Part shown: one piece after another, positions 25,001 through 37,331 of the stretch
How positions within the stretch are numbered: the stretch's first letter is position 1
Layout: each line of letters begins with the position of its first letter
Source of the DNA: Streblospio benedicti
Lineage: Eukaryota; Annelida; Polychaeta; Spionida; Spionidae
Assembly: GCA_019095985.1 (NCBI GenBank)
Contig: CM032661.1
Coordinates: 17,345,612 to 17,409,611, forward strand
Direction: 5' to 3'
Length of the DNA: 64,000 nucleotides
Translations under genes and position numbers: made by a program
Notes under the pieces: generated by a model
What the model was told of the DNA's origin: nothing
What the model saw: the letters and a program-made list of their open reading frames with translations, nothing else
Databases searched by the model: none

Positions 25001-28000
25001 ATGAAAATAATCCACAACTAAAGGTAAACAAATGCCTTAGAAATTGTACTTGGGGTAAATCTTTGCATTGTTAATCATTTTAATTAGATGAAAGCCAGTC
25101 TTGTGTTAAAACTTGAGATTCCTGATCGGTGGTGGTTGTAAAGTAAACTCATCTCTATTTCCATTGCAAGTGTGAGGAAAACAATATTAATATTTTTCAC
25201 AATCAATATTTATTACAACTTTAGAAATAAGATGTAGTCTTGTTAACTAAAACACAAAGTCACGTCATGTTACATCATCGAATGATTTTGCCCAGATGTA
25301 CCATGCATTTCTCACGGCAGACGTTAATATCATTACAGAAATAAGGAACTTTTTAAGTACACTGTGCAAGTTACATCTGACGAAAATCATTCGGTTTACA
25401 TTTCGGCCTTCACGTGTTTTGATTGGTTTATACAAGCTTATTATTTTGTGGTATTTAAATTGCTCTAGATATTTTGATACGCTGTTTAAATGGAAGGAAC
25501 TTTCAAAATGCATAGAACACATCATATTGCTTCAATGAAAGCAAACTTGTTTGGCCACTGAGCAAAACCTTTAAATCATTTTCGTAAGATAGGGAAAATT
25601 AGTTAAAAATTGTCATAATCGTCTTAGTAGATGGCATTCACCTTGGTGGTGTTAATTTTTCAGACAAGATTTTATGATAGTATAAACCATTAAAATGATT
25701 TTTCTTCAGCGTCAAGTAGCAGCCAAGATTGAAGATCTGCATCAAAATGGCATTGACCTTGAACTGATGCATCTCAACTCCATTGAGAAGGCCTTTGACA
25801 TAAACATCTTTTACAAGGTAAACTTACCTTGCCTAGAAATACAAAAACTGCCCGTGTTTCCATCAAACCTTTTTGTGTACCACATAAATTTTTACAAAGA
25901 AAAATGCGTTTACAAATATATTTGGAGTCATAATAAACAAATCACTGACAGTATCTGAACCAATTTCAGACCAAGATAACTGATTATTGATAAATTCTCA
26001 AAAGTGTGTCAGTTTATATTGCTATTGTGCTGATTAGCGCGAGATAGCTTTCTTTCATAGCTTATGAACAGATGACTAAAGCCTTCTCTGGCGATGTTTA
26101 TTCTGCAGGATGTGTTGGTTGCCTCTGAGGATGATACAGTGGTAATGCCCGATGCTGCTGAGAGATTTGAGGAGCTTTTGTCTAGGTGAAAATAGAACTT
26201 GTCTTTAACTAATATTTAGTGTATATATTGTATGTACAAATTTTGATGAAAAAAATTCCATTGTGGTTATTTCTACAGAGTGAGGGCAAAGGACCACAAG
26301 AAGAGAGCTCAGGCAAGAATAGGCTTCTCTCTGGGAGAAGGTGTAACCTTCCAAGTTGGCCTGTAAGTTACTAATATTTTTAAAGAACTGCATTGTTAAA
26401 CTAAGTTCAACTTAGCCCAAATTTTGTCATTATAAAAATTACAAAGAACCACATCAAATTTTCTTTTGCAGTTTTCATTTTTATGTAACACTTGATTATG
26501 GACACCTTTGTATGTAAAGGTCTTAATTTATTGTCAACTTTTTGAATATAGTTTTTTCAATCATTCATACTAAGTTAAGTCCAGGAATGTTGTGTGTGTG
26601 TAGCATATACTGAACATTCGTAGAAGCCTAATCCATCCACTAATTGATTGCAACATATACAATAGTATGTAAACTAAACAACATTGTAGGTAGTGTGATG
26701 AAAAAGCAAATACATTTCTATAACCAGAATTGCCCGATTTTTCGTAGATACAATTTGGTGCGGACATGTTTCAAACCATCAGCTGTCAAACTTTACAAAA
26801 AAACCAATGAGGAGGTGAAAGCAGTCACCAAAACTTTCCTGCAGGTAAATTTACTAACATTTTCTCATCATTTACGTAGTTTTATCAGCTGCAATTTGAT
26901 GTTCTATGACCAGAAACCAGCATGATAATCTTGTAATCTCAAACCTTAAACTTAACCTTAAACCTACAGTTCCTACTACAGGTACCCTGTAATTTCTAAG
27001 TTCAAAATCTAACCTCGCCTTGAATATTTATACTTTACTAACTAGTGGAAAGTTTTTATAAACCCCTCGTAACTGTTCAAGTATGAAGTTATAGATAGAA
27101 TAATATTGGAAATATCAAATAGCAACATTCCCTGATAAGTTGAAAATTAATCAGTTAGAGCACCAATTGCTAAAACCGGCCATACACACAATTTGTGAAT
27201 TTTACGTATGACGTAAAATTTTGTTAACTCGGAGTTCACGTCATAAAATTCATGGATTGTGTGTATGGCCAAACAGTGCAATTGATGCTCTTTGTGTACT
27301 TTGAGAAAAACTTGAAGACAAAAAGTAATCTTTTTTTTTTAATCTGATAAAATGCTACATTCATGTATACTAAATATAACAGTCATAGTACATGTATTTA
27401 CAGTGATATTTTGATTTTGATTTATTTCTAGGAAACTGCAGAAATTTTGATGCCCCAAGATATGAAAAAAATCTCAAATTTATGGGGAAAACAAATCTGC
27501 TTTGAAGTTGAAGAAGTGAAGGATGTGAAGAATTTTGATCAGCCTGGATTAAAGTTGATGGGATTCAAGCCTCGCAGTGCAATTAAACGATATTTCCATG
27601 TCAAGCCGGCTTCCTTTATTTACCCTGATGAGGGAGTAAGTGTGCTCATACTATCTACCATGCTGAATGGGATAGAGTTTTTCACCATACAAATAATCAT
27701 ACTCATAGACATTTAAAAAGTATATCTTGCATGAGACAGTGGAGAAACATGATGAGAAACTATGTGATCAATCACACTCATCAAATATAAAGTTAGAATA
27801 TATTGTGAGCCTAATTTTAGTAGTTTGCATTTGATAAACATTTTTTTTCAATGTGAATATTATCAGTAAAGACATTTCTTAAAATTGTACATGTTTGCAT
27901 TTGCAGTATTTAGAGCAAATGTTCCCGTTCTGGGCACATCGTACGTAGGATTGATTATTATGTATATCTCTAAGGGAACGCACACATTTGACGTAAAAAC

Positions 28001-28900
28001 AGGACAAGTCAGAGACGACAATCAGGAGTTGAATTGGCTATATTTTTACTTAATGAAGCAATAAGTTTTAATATACATATTTGCCCGTGAACGTTAGTAA
28101 CTATAATTCAGGCAAAATGTTAAGTGGTGTTTGCAATCTGGGATATATTTTACAGCAGTCACAACAGCACCTCGTGACCTGCCCATAACTAGAGCAACGT
28201 TTTAAACGTCATACGTAAACAAGTGGAAACGATCACCAAAACAAAATTTACAAATTATAGTAGTTATTTAACGAAACTAGTACTCTAGTACTCTAACATT
28301 GATTATATTTTGATAATCTGGTAAAATATTTCATATATTTCTATTGTTTATGGACAAATTACATAAGAATCACGATCACGTCGTAAACTGCCCATAACTG
28401 GAACACTTCCTCTACATTTACTGCACTTGATGATAATGGACACCTGCAGCGGTTGACAAATAAACCTTCGGATATAGTAGTAATAATACGACATGTATTG
28501 TCTATTTGTAACGATAATTAGTTGAAAAGATAAAGTAAAAAATCATATAATATATTTTCCTTTTTCTTTAGAATTACTATTGAGTTTGATTTAATTTTCA
28601 CATACTTTTTCTGCATTTTGATTACTAAATGGTCAGTGTCACATGCAAAATGATATATGTAATGTCTTAATTTAAGATTTGTCATTAACTAGAATGATGG
28701 AAAATAGACTAAGAAACAAATGCAGTATTTTTACATCGTCTCCCAAATAAAGCTTAATTTAACACTTGCAGAGTATCCAGGGCAGCACATCAACATTTGT
28801 GGCACTGCTGAAGAAGTGCCTTGAGAAGGATGTTGTTGCCATCTGCCGTTTCATACCAAGACGTAACACTCCTCCAAGATTTGTTGCTCTGTATCCACAG
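22006..28900 (+). CDS. XRCC6: XRCC6 (Ku70), exons 1-12
   Basis: Exons in phase: 22006-22077, 22776-22877, 23122-23196, 23510-23609, 24197-24299, 24945-25023, 25710-25817, 26109-26185, 26279-26362, 26748-26844, 27432-27635 and 28772-28900. Ku70 is half of the ring that binds broken DNA ends and recruits DNA-PKcs and ligase IV for end joining. The start [19 protein letters not shown] is the usual acidic N-terminus. [18 protein letters not shown] opens the vWA-like alpha/beta domain, continued by [31 protein letters not shown] and [13 protein letters not shown]. The beta-barrel begins near exon 9 with [18 protein letters not shown]; exon 11 gives [19 protein letters not shown] and exon 12 [20 protein letters not shown]. 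All junctions are canonical. The ATG was chosen because it opens the conserved acidic N-terminus and its exon ends in phase at a good donor. Confidence 0.96.
22235..22670. mobile_element. Penelope-like hairpin derivative: ~210-bp arms, 16-base loop
   Basis: A near-perfect inverted repeat, arms 22235-22443 and 22460-22670. Each arm carries the last codons of a Penelope-like ORF ([17 protein letters not shown]) plus the 3' UTR, as at both ends of the 18-kb element, where the matching peptide is MNRDEGAFQLSHVYDP. The family flank TTGAATGAGTTCATCGTGTTGG lies just left (22203-22225). The whole internal coding part is missing, leaving the two terminal copies head to head. It lies in XRCC6 intron 1, where the transcript could form a long double-stranded stem. 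Confidence 0.85.
24590..25575. repeat. Diverged direct repeat in XRCC6 introns 5 and 6
   Basis: The blocks ATCGAATGATTTT, GGTATTTAAATTG(T/C)TCTAG, ACACATCATA(G/T)TGCTTCAAT and AAACCTTTAA-like text occur in the same order near 24575-24805 (intron 5) and 25270-25575 (intron 6). A related fragment (GAAAATCATTGG) is near 39278. This is probably two copies of a non-coding mobile element. Confidence 0.6.
27157..27291. mobile_element. 135-bp MITE in an XRCC6 intron
   Basis: The inverted ends AGAGCACCAATTGC and GCAATTGATGCTCT are followed inward by ACCGGCCATACACACAA and TTGTGTGTATGGCC. The interior is also palindromic (TTTTACGTATGACGTAAAA). Same family as the outer element at 19032-19630. Confidence 0.85.
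27912..28400. mobile_element. Possible inverted-end element in XRCC6 intron 11
   Basis: AATGTTCCCGTTCTGGGCA near 27918 is partly complementary to TGCCCATAACTGGAACACTT near 28390, and CTGCCCATAACTAGAGC recurs internally near 28178. Imperfect ends and no clear target duplication make this a weak call. Confidence 0.35.
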
Positions 28901-29059
28901 GTAGGAAACTGGTTTTGCTTTACCGTATTTCATATAGCAGTAATATGTATATATAAAAAAAGTTCAAATTGATATGCTACAAGTCATATACAACATTAAA
29001 ATGCAAGTAACAAAGAACATAATTTTGAAATTATTTATGACTTAGGAGCCAAATCCATC

Positions 29060-30460
29060 TTCAGATCAAGATCATCGAGCAAATGTAAAATAACTACTGG
29101 AAAACTTGACTGATCCAATTCTATCCTTTGAAAAATTAAATAGAGATCTGTCTAAATTGGATGCTTGGTCTAAGCAGTGGCTTGTTAGCTTCAATCCTAC
29201 AAAAACAAAATATATGATTTTTTCAAAGAAAAAGAATTAACAAAATTATCCAGATTTATTCCTGGGTAGTCTAAAATTAAAAAAGGTCAACAAAATCAAA
29301 CAGCTTGGACTAACGTTTGCCCAGGACATGTCTTTCGATGTGCACATTAAGAACAATTGCACTAAAGCCATGAACAGATTAACAGCATTAAAATGAGCTG
29401 GCTTCAAACTCACAAAATTATCAAAATTACAAATATACACTGCCTTTATCAGACCCATCCTGGAATTTGGTTTTCAATTATATGTAAATTCTTCCCTTGA
29501 AAATTTGAAATTACTAGATGTTATTCAAAGACAATCCCTATTATATATTACAAGTGCTTATAAAAACTTCTAATAATGAACTCCATAAGGAGGTTGGCAT
29601 TCCATATTTAGAAAGTCGTAGAAATATGCAAATGATACTTTTTATGTACAAAGCACAAAATAGTCTTCTACCAAATTATATTGTAGATATAATACCATCT
29701 AATATTGGTCGGCAGAATTACGATATAAGATATCCAAATTTAATACCACAATTTAGAACACAAAAAAATTATTTCCTGAAATCATTTATACCCTCTGCAA
29801 TAAAACGATGGAACGAAACTCAATTAGATATACGAAAAAGTACTACTCTTTCACTATGTAAGAAAAAATTAAAAGATATTTATAGTATTTCCACATACCC
29901 TCTTTTTCTGGATTTCGAAGGAACAGGACCCATCCACCATAGCAGAATGAGAATGGGTCTTAGTGGTTTAAATTGCCACAGAAAGAAATATAATTTTATT
30001 GATTATGATATGTGTGACCTATGCCATTTGGCTAAAGAGGACACAACACATTTCTTTCTATATTGTCCCGCCCATGCAGCTCAAAGACAGGAATTGCTTG
30101 ATGGTCTTAGCAGAGAGATACCAATGGCTGTTCAAACCCATATAGAAAATTATCATAACAATAGAAATATCAAATCCTTCATTAATATATTAGTAAATGG
30201 AACAAAAAATAAGGAAATTGACAACATTATTTTTAAACATATTTTTGACTTTATCAACAATACTCAAAGATTTGTATGAATTCAGGACAAATAAAAAACT
30301 TTCACCTCATTAACAATCATTATAATGCATATCATTTCGTGAGCATATGTGCTTGTCTGATGTTTGTATTTAATGTCAAGAACACCTCGTATTTTTAATT
30401 TTTAAATTCAATTAAATAAAATTAAAAAATAAATAAATTCAATTAAATAAAAAGGATACA
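29060..30460 (+). mobile_element. LINE 3' fragment (CR1/L2-like), in XRCC6 intron 12
   Basis: Coding remnant from about 29090 (LDAWSKQWLVSFNPTKTKYM, RT thumb region), then an open frame 29518-30276 with VGIPYLESRRNMQMILFMYK, SFIPSAIKRWNETQLDIRK and a C-terminal zinc-binding block CDLCHLAKEDTTHFFLYCP. Frameshifts separate the first part from the second, and the catalytic palm motifs are absent, so it is 5'-truncated and dead. The 3' UTR ends in an AATTCAATTAAATAAA-type tail. A second copy of the same 3' end lies at 34850-35330 (minus). Confidence 0.85.
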
Positions 30461-30611
30461 TGATTCGGTATACATATAAACCTGGTTATGTTTTACTATT
30501 ATTGCAAACCATGTTAAGTGTAAAAGGACGAATGTTAAAAATTCTGTATGAATTGCCACCTGTCAAAAGCCGGCAAAGTTGCTTGGATGACCTTCACCCG
30601 ATCAAGAAAAC

Positions 30612-31895
30612 ATGGCGTTGAAAAAGTTGAGCATCGATAATGTTAATGTTAAGGACAAACGCGTGCTGATTAGGGTGGACTTTAATGTTCCTTTGAAAGA
30701 TGGAGTGATAACAAATAACCAGAGAATCGTTGGTGCCATTCCAACCATCAAACATGCACTTGATAAAGGTGCAAAGTCGGTGGTTTTAATGAGCCATCTC
30801 GGCCGGCCAGATGGACTACCAAATGCAAAGTTTACTTTAGAACCTGTTGTTGCTGAGCTTAAAAAGTTACTGGGAAAGGATGTGCAGTTTCTGAAAGATT
30901 GTGTTGGGCCCGAAGTTGAAGCAACTTGTGCCAATCCCAAACCTGGCAGCGTCATTTTGCTGGAAAATCTCCGCTATCATATCGAAGAAGAAGGGAAGGG
31001 GGTCGATGGAGACGGCAACAAAGTTAAGGCTGATCCAGAAAAGGTGAAGGAATTCAGAACATCACTGTCAAAGCTTGGTGATGTATACGTCAATGATGCT
31101 TTTGGCACCGCTCACAGAGCTCATAGTTCAATGGTTGGATGTGACCTTCCTCTAAAGGCTTCAGGATTTCTTATGAAGAAAGAGCTTGAATATTTTGCCA
31201 AGGCTCTTGACAAGCCTGTGAAACCTTTCTTAGCCATTCTAGGTGGGGCAAAAGTAGCAGACAAGATTCAACTTATTGAAAACTTGCTTGACAAAGTTAA
31301 TGAAATGATTATTGGTGGAGGCATGGCTTTTACCTTTTTGAAAGTTTTGAATGGCATGGCCATTGGAAACTCGCTCTTTGATGAGGAAGGCTCGAAAATT
31401 GTTCAGAACTTGATGGATAAAGCAAAAAAGAATAATGTACAAATTCACCTACCTGTAGATTTCGTTACTGGAGACACCTTTGCTGAAAATGCAACTGTGG
31501 GGGCCGCAACTATTGCTGAAGGAATCCCAGATGGTAGTATGGGGTTGGATGTAGGACCCGACTCCGTTGCAAAATTTACCGAAGTCATTGGAAGAGCTAA
31601 AACCATCGTGTGGAATGGACCACCGGGTGTTTTTGAATTCCCAAATTTTGCTAAAGGTACCAAGGGAATGATGGATGCAGTTGTCTTGGCAACATCCAAA
31701 GGAGCAACTTCAATTATTGGAGGTGGAGATACTGCAACGTGCTGTGCCAAGTTCAACACAGAAGACAAAGTGAGCCATGTAAGCACTGGAGGTGGTGCAA
31801 GTTTGGAGCTACTCGAAGGCAAAGTTCTACCAGGAGTTGCAGCTTTGTCAGATGCTGGACCTGAAATTGTAAAGGGTGTATGTTGCAGTAAGTAA
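30612..31895 (+). CDS. PGK1: Intronless phosphoglycerate kinase (PGK), probable functional retrogene
   Basis: One uninterrupted frame of 427 residues, against about 417 for animal PGK. The enzyme transfers phosphate from 1,3-bisphosphoglycerate to ADP in cytosolic glycolysis. [10 protein letters not shown] (R21, D23, N25), NNQRI (R38), SHLGRPDG (H62, R65), [37 protein letters not shown], the hinge-region block [13 protein letters not shown] and the nucleotide loop [12 protein letters not shown] are all intact. The extra C-terminal tail [14 protein letters not shown] is unusual. Animal PGK genes normally have many introns, so an intronless copy inside an XRCC6 intron, on the same strand, implies retroposition. 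The complete conservation implies it has been under selection. The start ATG is the first in frame and gives the usual N-terminal length. An AATAAA lies at 31912-31917. Confidence 0.95.
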   Translation: MALKKLSIDNVNVKDKRVLIRVDFNVPLKDGVITNNQRIVGAIPTIKHALDKGAKSVVLMSHLGRPDGLPNAKFTLEPVVAELKKLLGKDVQFLKDCVGPEVEATCANPKPGSVILLENLRYHIEEEGKGVDGDGNKVKADPEKVKEFRTSLSKLGDVYVNDAFGTAHRAHSSMVGCDLPLKASGFLMKKELEYFAKALDKPVKPFLAILGGAKVADKIQLIENLLDKVNEMIIGGGMAFTFLKVLNGMAIGNSLFDEEGSKIVQNLMDKAKKNNVQIHLPVDFVTGDTFAENATVGAATIAEGIPDGSMGLDVGPDSVAKFTEVIGRAKTIVWNGPPGVFEFPNFAKGTKGMMDAVVLATSKGATSIIGGGDTATCCAKFNTEDKVSHVSTGGGASLELLEGKVLPGVAALSDAGPEIVKGVCCSK

Positions 31896-32300
31896 ATCTG
31901 AAACCAGGAAATAAAAAAGTGGGAATTTCTTCAGATCATTGCCTTGGGTAAGATTTAGATGAGTTGAAGAACTGTCGTAGATGGAGTGTTTCAAACCATT
32001 TCATATGTTTAGATCTATTTGTATTGTATATTTACATGTAGACCTCTATATAGACTAGATATAAATTGATATATATATGATATAAATTGAAGATATGTAT
32101 GTGTGTCGTATTTGTTAATTTATTAAGCTTCATCTTTGTAGAGGTCGTTATAATTTTCCATTTCAAAGCAAATAACGAAAAATACCGGTGATTTATGTGA
32201 TATTAAGTCATTTTTAAATACTAACAGATCTGTAAATTTCAATATTAGTAGCATTCTAAAATAAGTTTCTATGATCTGAATCCCCACTCGATGAACTTAC
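31896..32300. other. PGK 3' flank
   Basis: AT-rich region with GAAATAAAAAAG just after the stop, a plausible polyadenylation site. Nothing else was recognised before the segmental duplication starting near 32300. Confidence 0.45.
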
Positions 32301-33005
32301 AGAAGTTATGCCTTTGATTTGTTCAATTTTTGCTTGGAAGTGCATTTATATTGTTAAACGCTATTTCTGCTGTAAATTAAAGACTAGTAATATTTTGTGT
32401 AAATGTGTTTTAAGTTTATTGTACATGCATTTGATTTGAATTAATTGTTCAAATAAAATTTTAAAAGCATTTAAAGTTAAAGTTATTATTTATTATTTAT
32501 TTTCTGATAAAGTTGGATGAAAAAATTAGATGAAGTTCAAGGAATTTATTCAAAAGTATGAAACCAGCCTAAATTGTAAATAATCAACTGATTGCTTTGT
32601 TTGTGGCAGTGTACCTTTCTTTTAGACCATGAATAGTTTTTTTTTTAGTAAAGGAAGTCATATTTCGTAGAATTTATTAAAAGTAGTTATCTGTTTGTTT
32701 CGAAGTGGAATTAAAATCAACCTTGAACATAACTTATTTGTTTAATTCATGATTACTCTAAGTGAAAAAAAGAAACAAAATATTAGAAGTTTCCACCTTT
32801 AGAAACATTGAATATCACACATTTTGGTTTATAAAAACTATTTTTTGCTTTTAATATGAAGATTAGACATCCAGGTAAATTTATATATGTACAATGTTTA
32901 GTCCCTGCATACAACTGAATATGCCGGTATGTGACTTAGATATAGCGTGGGACCCAGCTCTGGCAGAGCAGCACCCAAATAACCCCGTCCATCTTTGGGT
33001 TACAT

Positions 33006-33418
33006 CATATGATACACCACGCCGTAACCCGGGTTACCGTGATACCCCGGCCCGTGAAAATAATAAAAAATTGATTTTTGAGCTAATTAATTATTTTTTT
33101 CAACATCAATACCCCGGCATACCGTGATGACTGGTAGGCTGCTGTGGTATCAAATTTTGTTAATATTCATAAGTAAAATGTTTAAGTTTTGTCACAATAA
33201 AAACATATTATCTATTCTTAATTGATTAAAACTCTATTTCCAACCTAGTACATTGTGAACAAATGAAAATGCACATCGCCGTCATTCTTTTGGTGGTCTG
33301 CCTTTTAGCAACGAAAATATCACGGGAGAAACGGGGCATTACGACATGCCGGGGTGTGCATTTTACAGCACCCCGGGGCATCATACGGACCCCGGGTTAC
33401 GGCGTGGTGCATCATATG
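33006..33418. mobile_element. Non-autonomous element with ~45-bp GC-rich inverted ends
   Basis: Left CATATGATACACCACGCCGT followed by AACCCGGGTTACCGTGATAC; right, inverted, ends ACGGCGTGGTGCATCATATG. It is about 413 bp and non-coding, and strongly GC-rich ends in AT-rich DNA make it conspicuous. No target duplication could be fixed. Confidence 0.75.
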
Positions 33419-33810
33419 TCGCAATGAAGAAATATGGCGTATGCCATATGAAATGTCTGTTTCATTGTACGTATATCCAGTTGTATAGACTAAAGATTGT
33501 ACATAATTTTTGCTTTTACACGCCAACATGAAATCAACTCCATTTCGCCTATTCACTCCACCTGCATTCAGATGACTTATTCAGATGTCCAGACCGTTAT
33601 GTGTGCCTGCAACGTAAAATTAATTGTTCTTATTAAAAATAATATATTGCTTGGCACAAAAAAAAATATTTGTCTTAGAAATTATATTTAGATATTCAAT
33701 CTAAGCATAAACTGTAAACAGATAAAAGTATTGGCAAGTACTGCAGTACTGGTATATGTTTTGTTACCAAGCTTTAATAGGATAATTATTAAATCGTAGT
33801 AGTAATACTA

Positions 33811-34064
33811 GGGGGGGGTGTTATAAGGGTTGCCAGTCTCCCATCTCCCAATTTTTTTTTGCCTCATTCTCCCACTTCCCATTGCCTTTCTCCCACCTCC
33901 CACTTAAAAAGGGTCTGCGAAATAAATATGTACAAAAATCTCAGTCTCCCACCTCACACTTTGGGCCACTTTGCTTGGCTATCTCCCACTTTGGCTGCCT
34001 ATTCTCCCACCTCCCACATTTTTTCACACCAATCTCCCACCTCCCAAAGTCTTATAACCCCCCC
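33811..34064. mobile_element. MITE with TCTCCCACCTCCCA simple-repeat interior
   Basis: Inverted ends GGGGGGGTGTTATAAG and CTTATAACCCCCCC are flanked by ATACTA on both sides (33805-33810 and 34065-34070). The interior is a degenerate array of TCTCCCACYTCCCA, which makes the plus strand almost purine-poor. Confidence 0.8.
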
Positions 34065-34599
34065 ATACTACAAGTAATAGTATGGTGAGTTGATGGATAC
34101 AGTACCGAGAATCTGCTCATCCAGTGTTCATAAAGTACCAGTGATTAGAACTAATTGTCGGGGCTGGCTCTTAGGCAAATGGTTACATATTCATATTATA
34201 TACCTGTAGATACTTTGGGTTACATTAGAACTATGTTGTGGAACTTAAAATTAAAAAGAATTATTTAAAAAAAATTATGTTCAACACATACATTCAGCTA
34301 GGGTACATTATGAATTTAATGTAGTTTGCATTGTGTTTACATGCCAGTCGCACAGCAAGTGATGAGTTAGATAATGGGTACCTTCAGAAATGCACGCATT
34401 ACCTGCAATTTTAGATGTCGATGTCAAACAGTAATAAAACATGATTTACCAGTGCAGTATTAGCCGCCAAATCTCCCATAGAGTACCTGCTTGTTGGAGA
34501 GGCTATTACAATCTCATCATGCAGTAAACAACGTTTATTCTCAAAGAATGAACACTTCTCTCATCTTGGGTTTCTTCATTCATAATATAAATTAGAATT

Positions 34600-34775
34600 T
34601 TTTAGACACCAATAGAAACCATTGGGGCTCACATTTTGGCGAGACTTTCGCTCTTTTCACAAGAGCTTCTTCAGGCCGAATGACGGTCCTTAGTTGGTCA
34701 AGTGACCGCCATGGCTGTGGCAGTCACATGACAGAAGTGGCAGGAAAACGGGGGGGGGGGGGGTAGGTCGTCGCC
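34600..34775 (-). mobile_element. Possible Penelope-like 3' remnant
   Basis: Read on the minus strand, the stretch has CCTGAAGAAGCTCTTGTGAA, then AGAGCGAAAGTCTCGCCA and CCCCAATGGTTTCTATTGG. Text of this kind is common in Penelope-like element ends. There is no coding evidence here, so the call is tentative. A run of C/G follows near 34752-34765. Confidence 0.35.
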
Positions 34776-34849
34776 GGTGTCTCGGTTCATCTCAGTAATC
34801 AAATGTTACCTTCTTATTTGCCATTCTCCTTGCGGTAATTTTTTTTTAT

Positions 34850-35330
34850 TTAATAGAATTCATTTATTGTCAATTACACAACTTAAATATACGAGGTGTC
34901 CTTGACATGCACAAATGCTCATGAGACAATGTGCATTGTTGTGATAGTGAATGAGATGAAAGTTCGTTATTTATATTGAATTTATGAAAACTTTTGAGTA
35001 TTATTGAAGTCAAATTATATTTGAACATAATTTTATCCACTTTCTTAATTTTAGTTCCATTTATGAAGGATTTGATATTTTCATTATAGTGATAATTTTC
35101 TATATGGGTTTGAATAGCCATGGTTATATCTCTGTTAAGACCATCGAACAATTCCTGTCTGAGCTGCATGAGAGGGACAATATAAAAAAATGTAACCAAA
35201 CAGAATGAATGTTTCCATGTTATTTATTTGGGTTACTATGGTATACATCGTGTAATATGAAGTTCCATTTTCAAGTGGGAAGACGTGGTGGCTACATTCG
35301 GATTTAACCCGTCGCATTCAAAAGGGGTAA
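34850..35330 (-). mobile_element. LINE 3' end, same family as 29060-30460
   Basis: The minus-strand frame 35199-34870 has AIQTHIENYHYNENIKSFIN, matching AVQTHIENYHNNRNIKSFIN of the LINE at 29.5 kb. A similar 3' UTR (GGACACCTCGTATATTTAA) and an AATTC-TATTAAATAAA tail follow. It is severely 5'-truncated. It lies immediately downstream of the last NDUFA4-like exon of unit A and has altered that copy's C-terminus. Confidence 0.85.
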
Positions 35331-35748
35331 ACGTGGAGGATGTCTGGTGTCATGTTGGTGTTACTCTGGTTCAGATCAAACAATTTAACTTGTGAGTCTT
35401 TCTTAAGCTCCAAATTGGGTAGACCTTCTCTGCTTTGCCAACTGAAAAAAATGCACCTTTATTTATAAAATTCTAATGATGTTATAATGTAAGTTAATTG
35501 TTCAGGTGAATATCCATGTGATATCACTCCCTGTTACATTTGACACGTTTACATGCATACTTACGTAACATCTGGGTTTTTGAAGATATTTCTTGCTACA
35601 GCAGAAATGGCTATTGTTGATGCTCCACCAATGATCACGTAAATTGAAACCAGTGAGTGAAAGTTACCAAAAGTATATATAGTTAAAGTGAACATCAAAC
35701 TTGATTTCCTTAGCATATACGTAAGTAGATAAAATCTGGTGAGTTTGC

Positions 35749-35838
35749 AACATGAATTATTTTATCAGGTGAGTTCTTGTGGCGTATCATGCGAGCTCGC
35801 CATGAACAAGAACGAATCCTGATGAAATAATTCATGTT
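35749..35838. repeat. Hairpin present in both duplication units
   Basis: AACATGAATTATTTTATCAG is inverted as CTGATGAAATAATTCATGTT. The equivalent in unit B is about 41515-41614. The loops differ greatly (GTGGCGTATCATGCG in A, GTGCCACATCACGACG in B, each itself inverted) while the arms persist. It is probably a small palindromic element older than the duplication. Confidence 0.7.
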
Positions 35839-36157
35839 ACACAATGAAACCAGCTCTTTATTTATCATTCTTTTCTAAACAAATACAACACTGTTTTAAA
35901 AAATGTGAAAAACTAGTCTGGCTGAGTATAAGCATAATATGAGCATAATAACAACTGTTCGATACTTCTGGATCATGATAGCCAATGAAATTATGTGAAA
36001 AAGAATGATGATTTGCTGGTATGTGATTTCAATAGTTTATATATAGATTGTTCAAACCATTCACAAATTGTGTGTATATTGTACATTTCATGGGCAAAAT
36101 AATAAATGTAAGTAAATTACATAGATGAAGCACTGATTCAAGAATCTTTCTTAAGCT

Positions 36158-37331
36158 AGGGGCACACTCCGTCTTGCGGAGGGTTAAACCGCAAAGCTCT
36201 TTCAAGGATGCGGTGTATATGGCGTTTTCCGCATGCAGTCACAATTGTACGGGTATGATCACATGCATCACTGTTTCTGTGTGTTATGAGTATGGTGGCA
36301 GTGGCAAATATTTCTTAGCTGTTGCTATGAGTACAACATGTGTCGAATTTGCTTTGTACTGACAGACAAATTACGTTATACGGACAGTGTGATTCCTAAT
36401 ACACTGCATTCGTATGTTCATGGTACTGTCTTTGTACAGGGAACGTACTGCGCCCATACTGCATCTGTGCCAGTGTCATGTTGTAAATGGATCCTGTGGA
36501 ATATGTACACAGTGTCCATTTTACATAGTGGAAATTGGATCCGAGGGTCCATATTCCGCTATAGAAAATGGACCCCCCTTATTATAAATGGATCCCCCCA
36601 CCCCCACCCCGAATTATTTTTTGTGCATTAAGATAATTGTATAAAGTAATACAATTATGAATGTGTGTTTCATAGTTAATAATTTGCCCTTGATATAGCA
36701 AGTTTTGGTGAAGATGCCATGTGTTGTTATTATGTACAATGTAATTGACATAGTGACGCGGTCTGTAACTTGGACCCCCATCCATTTATAATGAAAGCTA
36801 TAATAATCCTTATTCAATTCTGATTCTACAATAAAATAATTTATATTCCTATGATTATATTACAATACTTACACCTGTGACACACATACATCCCTTTCCA
36901 ACAAGATAGAATGTGAATTATACTTAAATTTAATTGAAATTATGAAAATTCATTAACAATGAGTAATGTTTAATTAAATCGTTACAAATTCATACAAACT
37001 TCAAATAGAAACAAATAAATGAATTGAGAGTGGGGTCCATATTCCATAAGGGGGTTCCATATTGTATAGCAGAAAATGGTCCCACGGGTACATGTACATT
37101 TTCCACAGGGGTCCATTTACAATCTGACAACACCAACGTCCGACTAAATGCTCTGTGATTATATCACATTTATCGTAAGGTATCCACACTGCTTACAGTC
37201 AGACCACCCATGACATTAGTCCTGCCTTAAAAAGTCTATGACTGCCACCATGAACACTCACTGATCGTTACTGTGTGCATAAGTTTTTGGCAGTAGACAG
37301 GTTGTAGACTGACCTTGTGACCTGATGTGCA
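36158..37331. mobile_element. Family A element copy 2, split by another element
   Basis: It begins AGGGGCACACTCCGTCTTGC and ends GACCTTGTGACCTGATGTGC, similar to copy 1 at 1956-2539. At about 36474-37130 it is interrupted by an element with long inverted arms (TGTTGTAAATGGATCCTGTG against CACAGGGGTCCATTTACAAT). That element's arms repeat GGTCCATATTCC/GGAATATGGACC motifs and contain a C-run CCCCCCACCCCCACCCC. Neither part codes. Confidence 0.7.
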
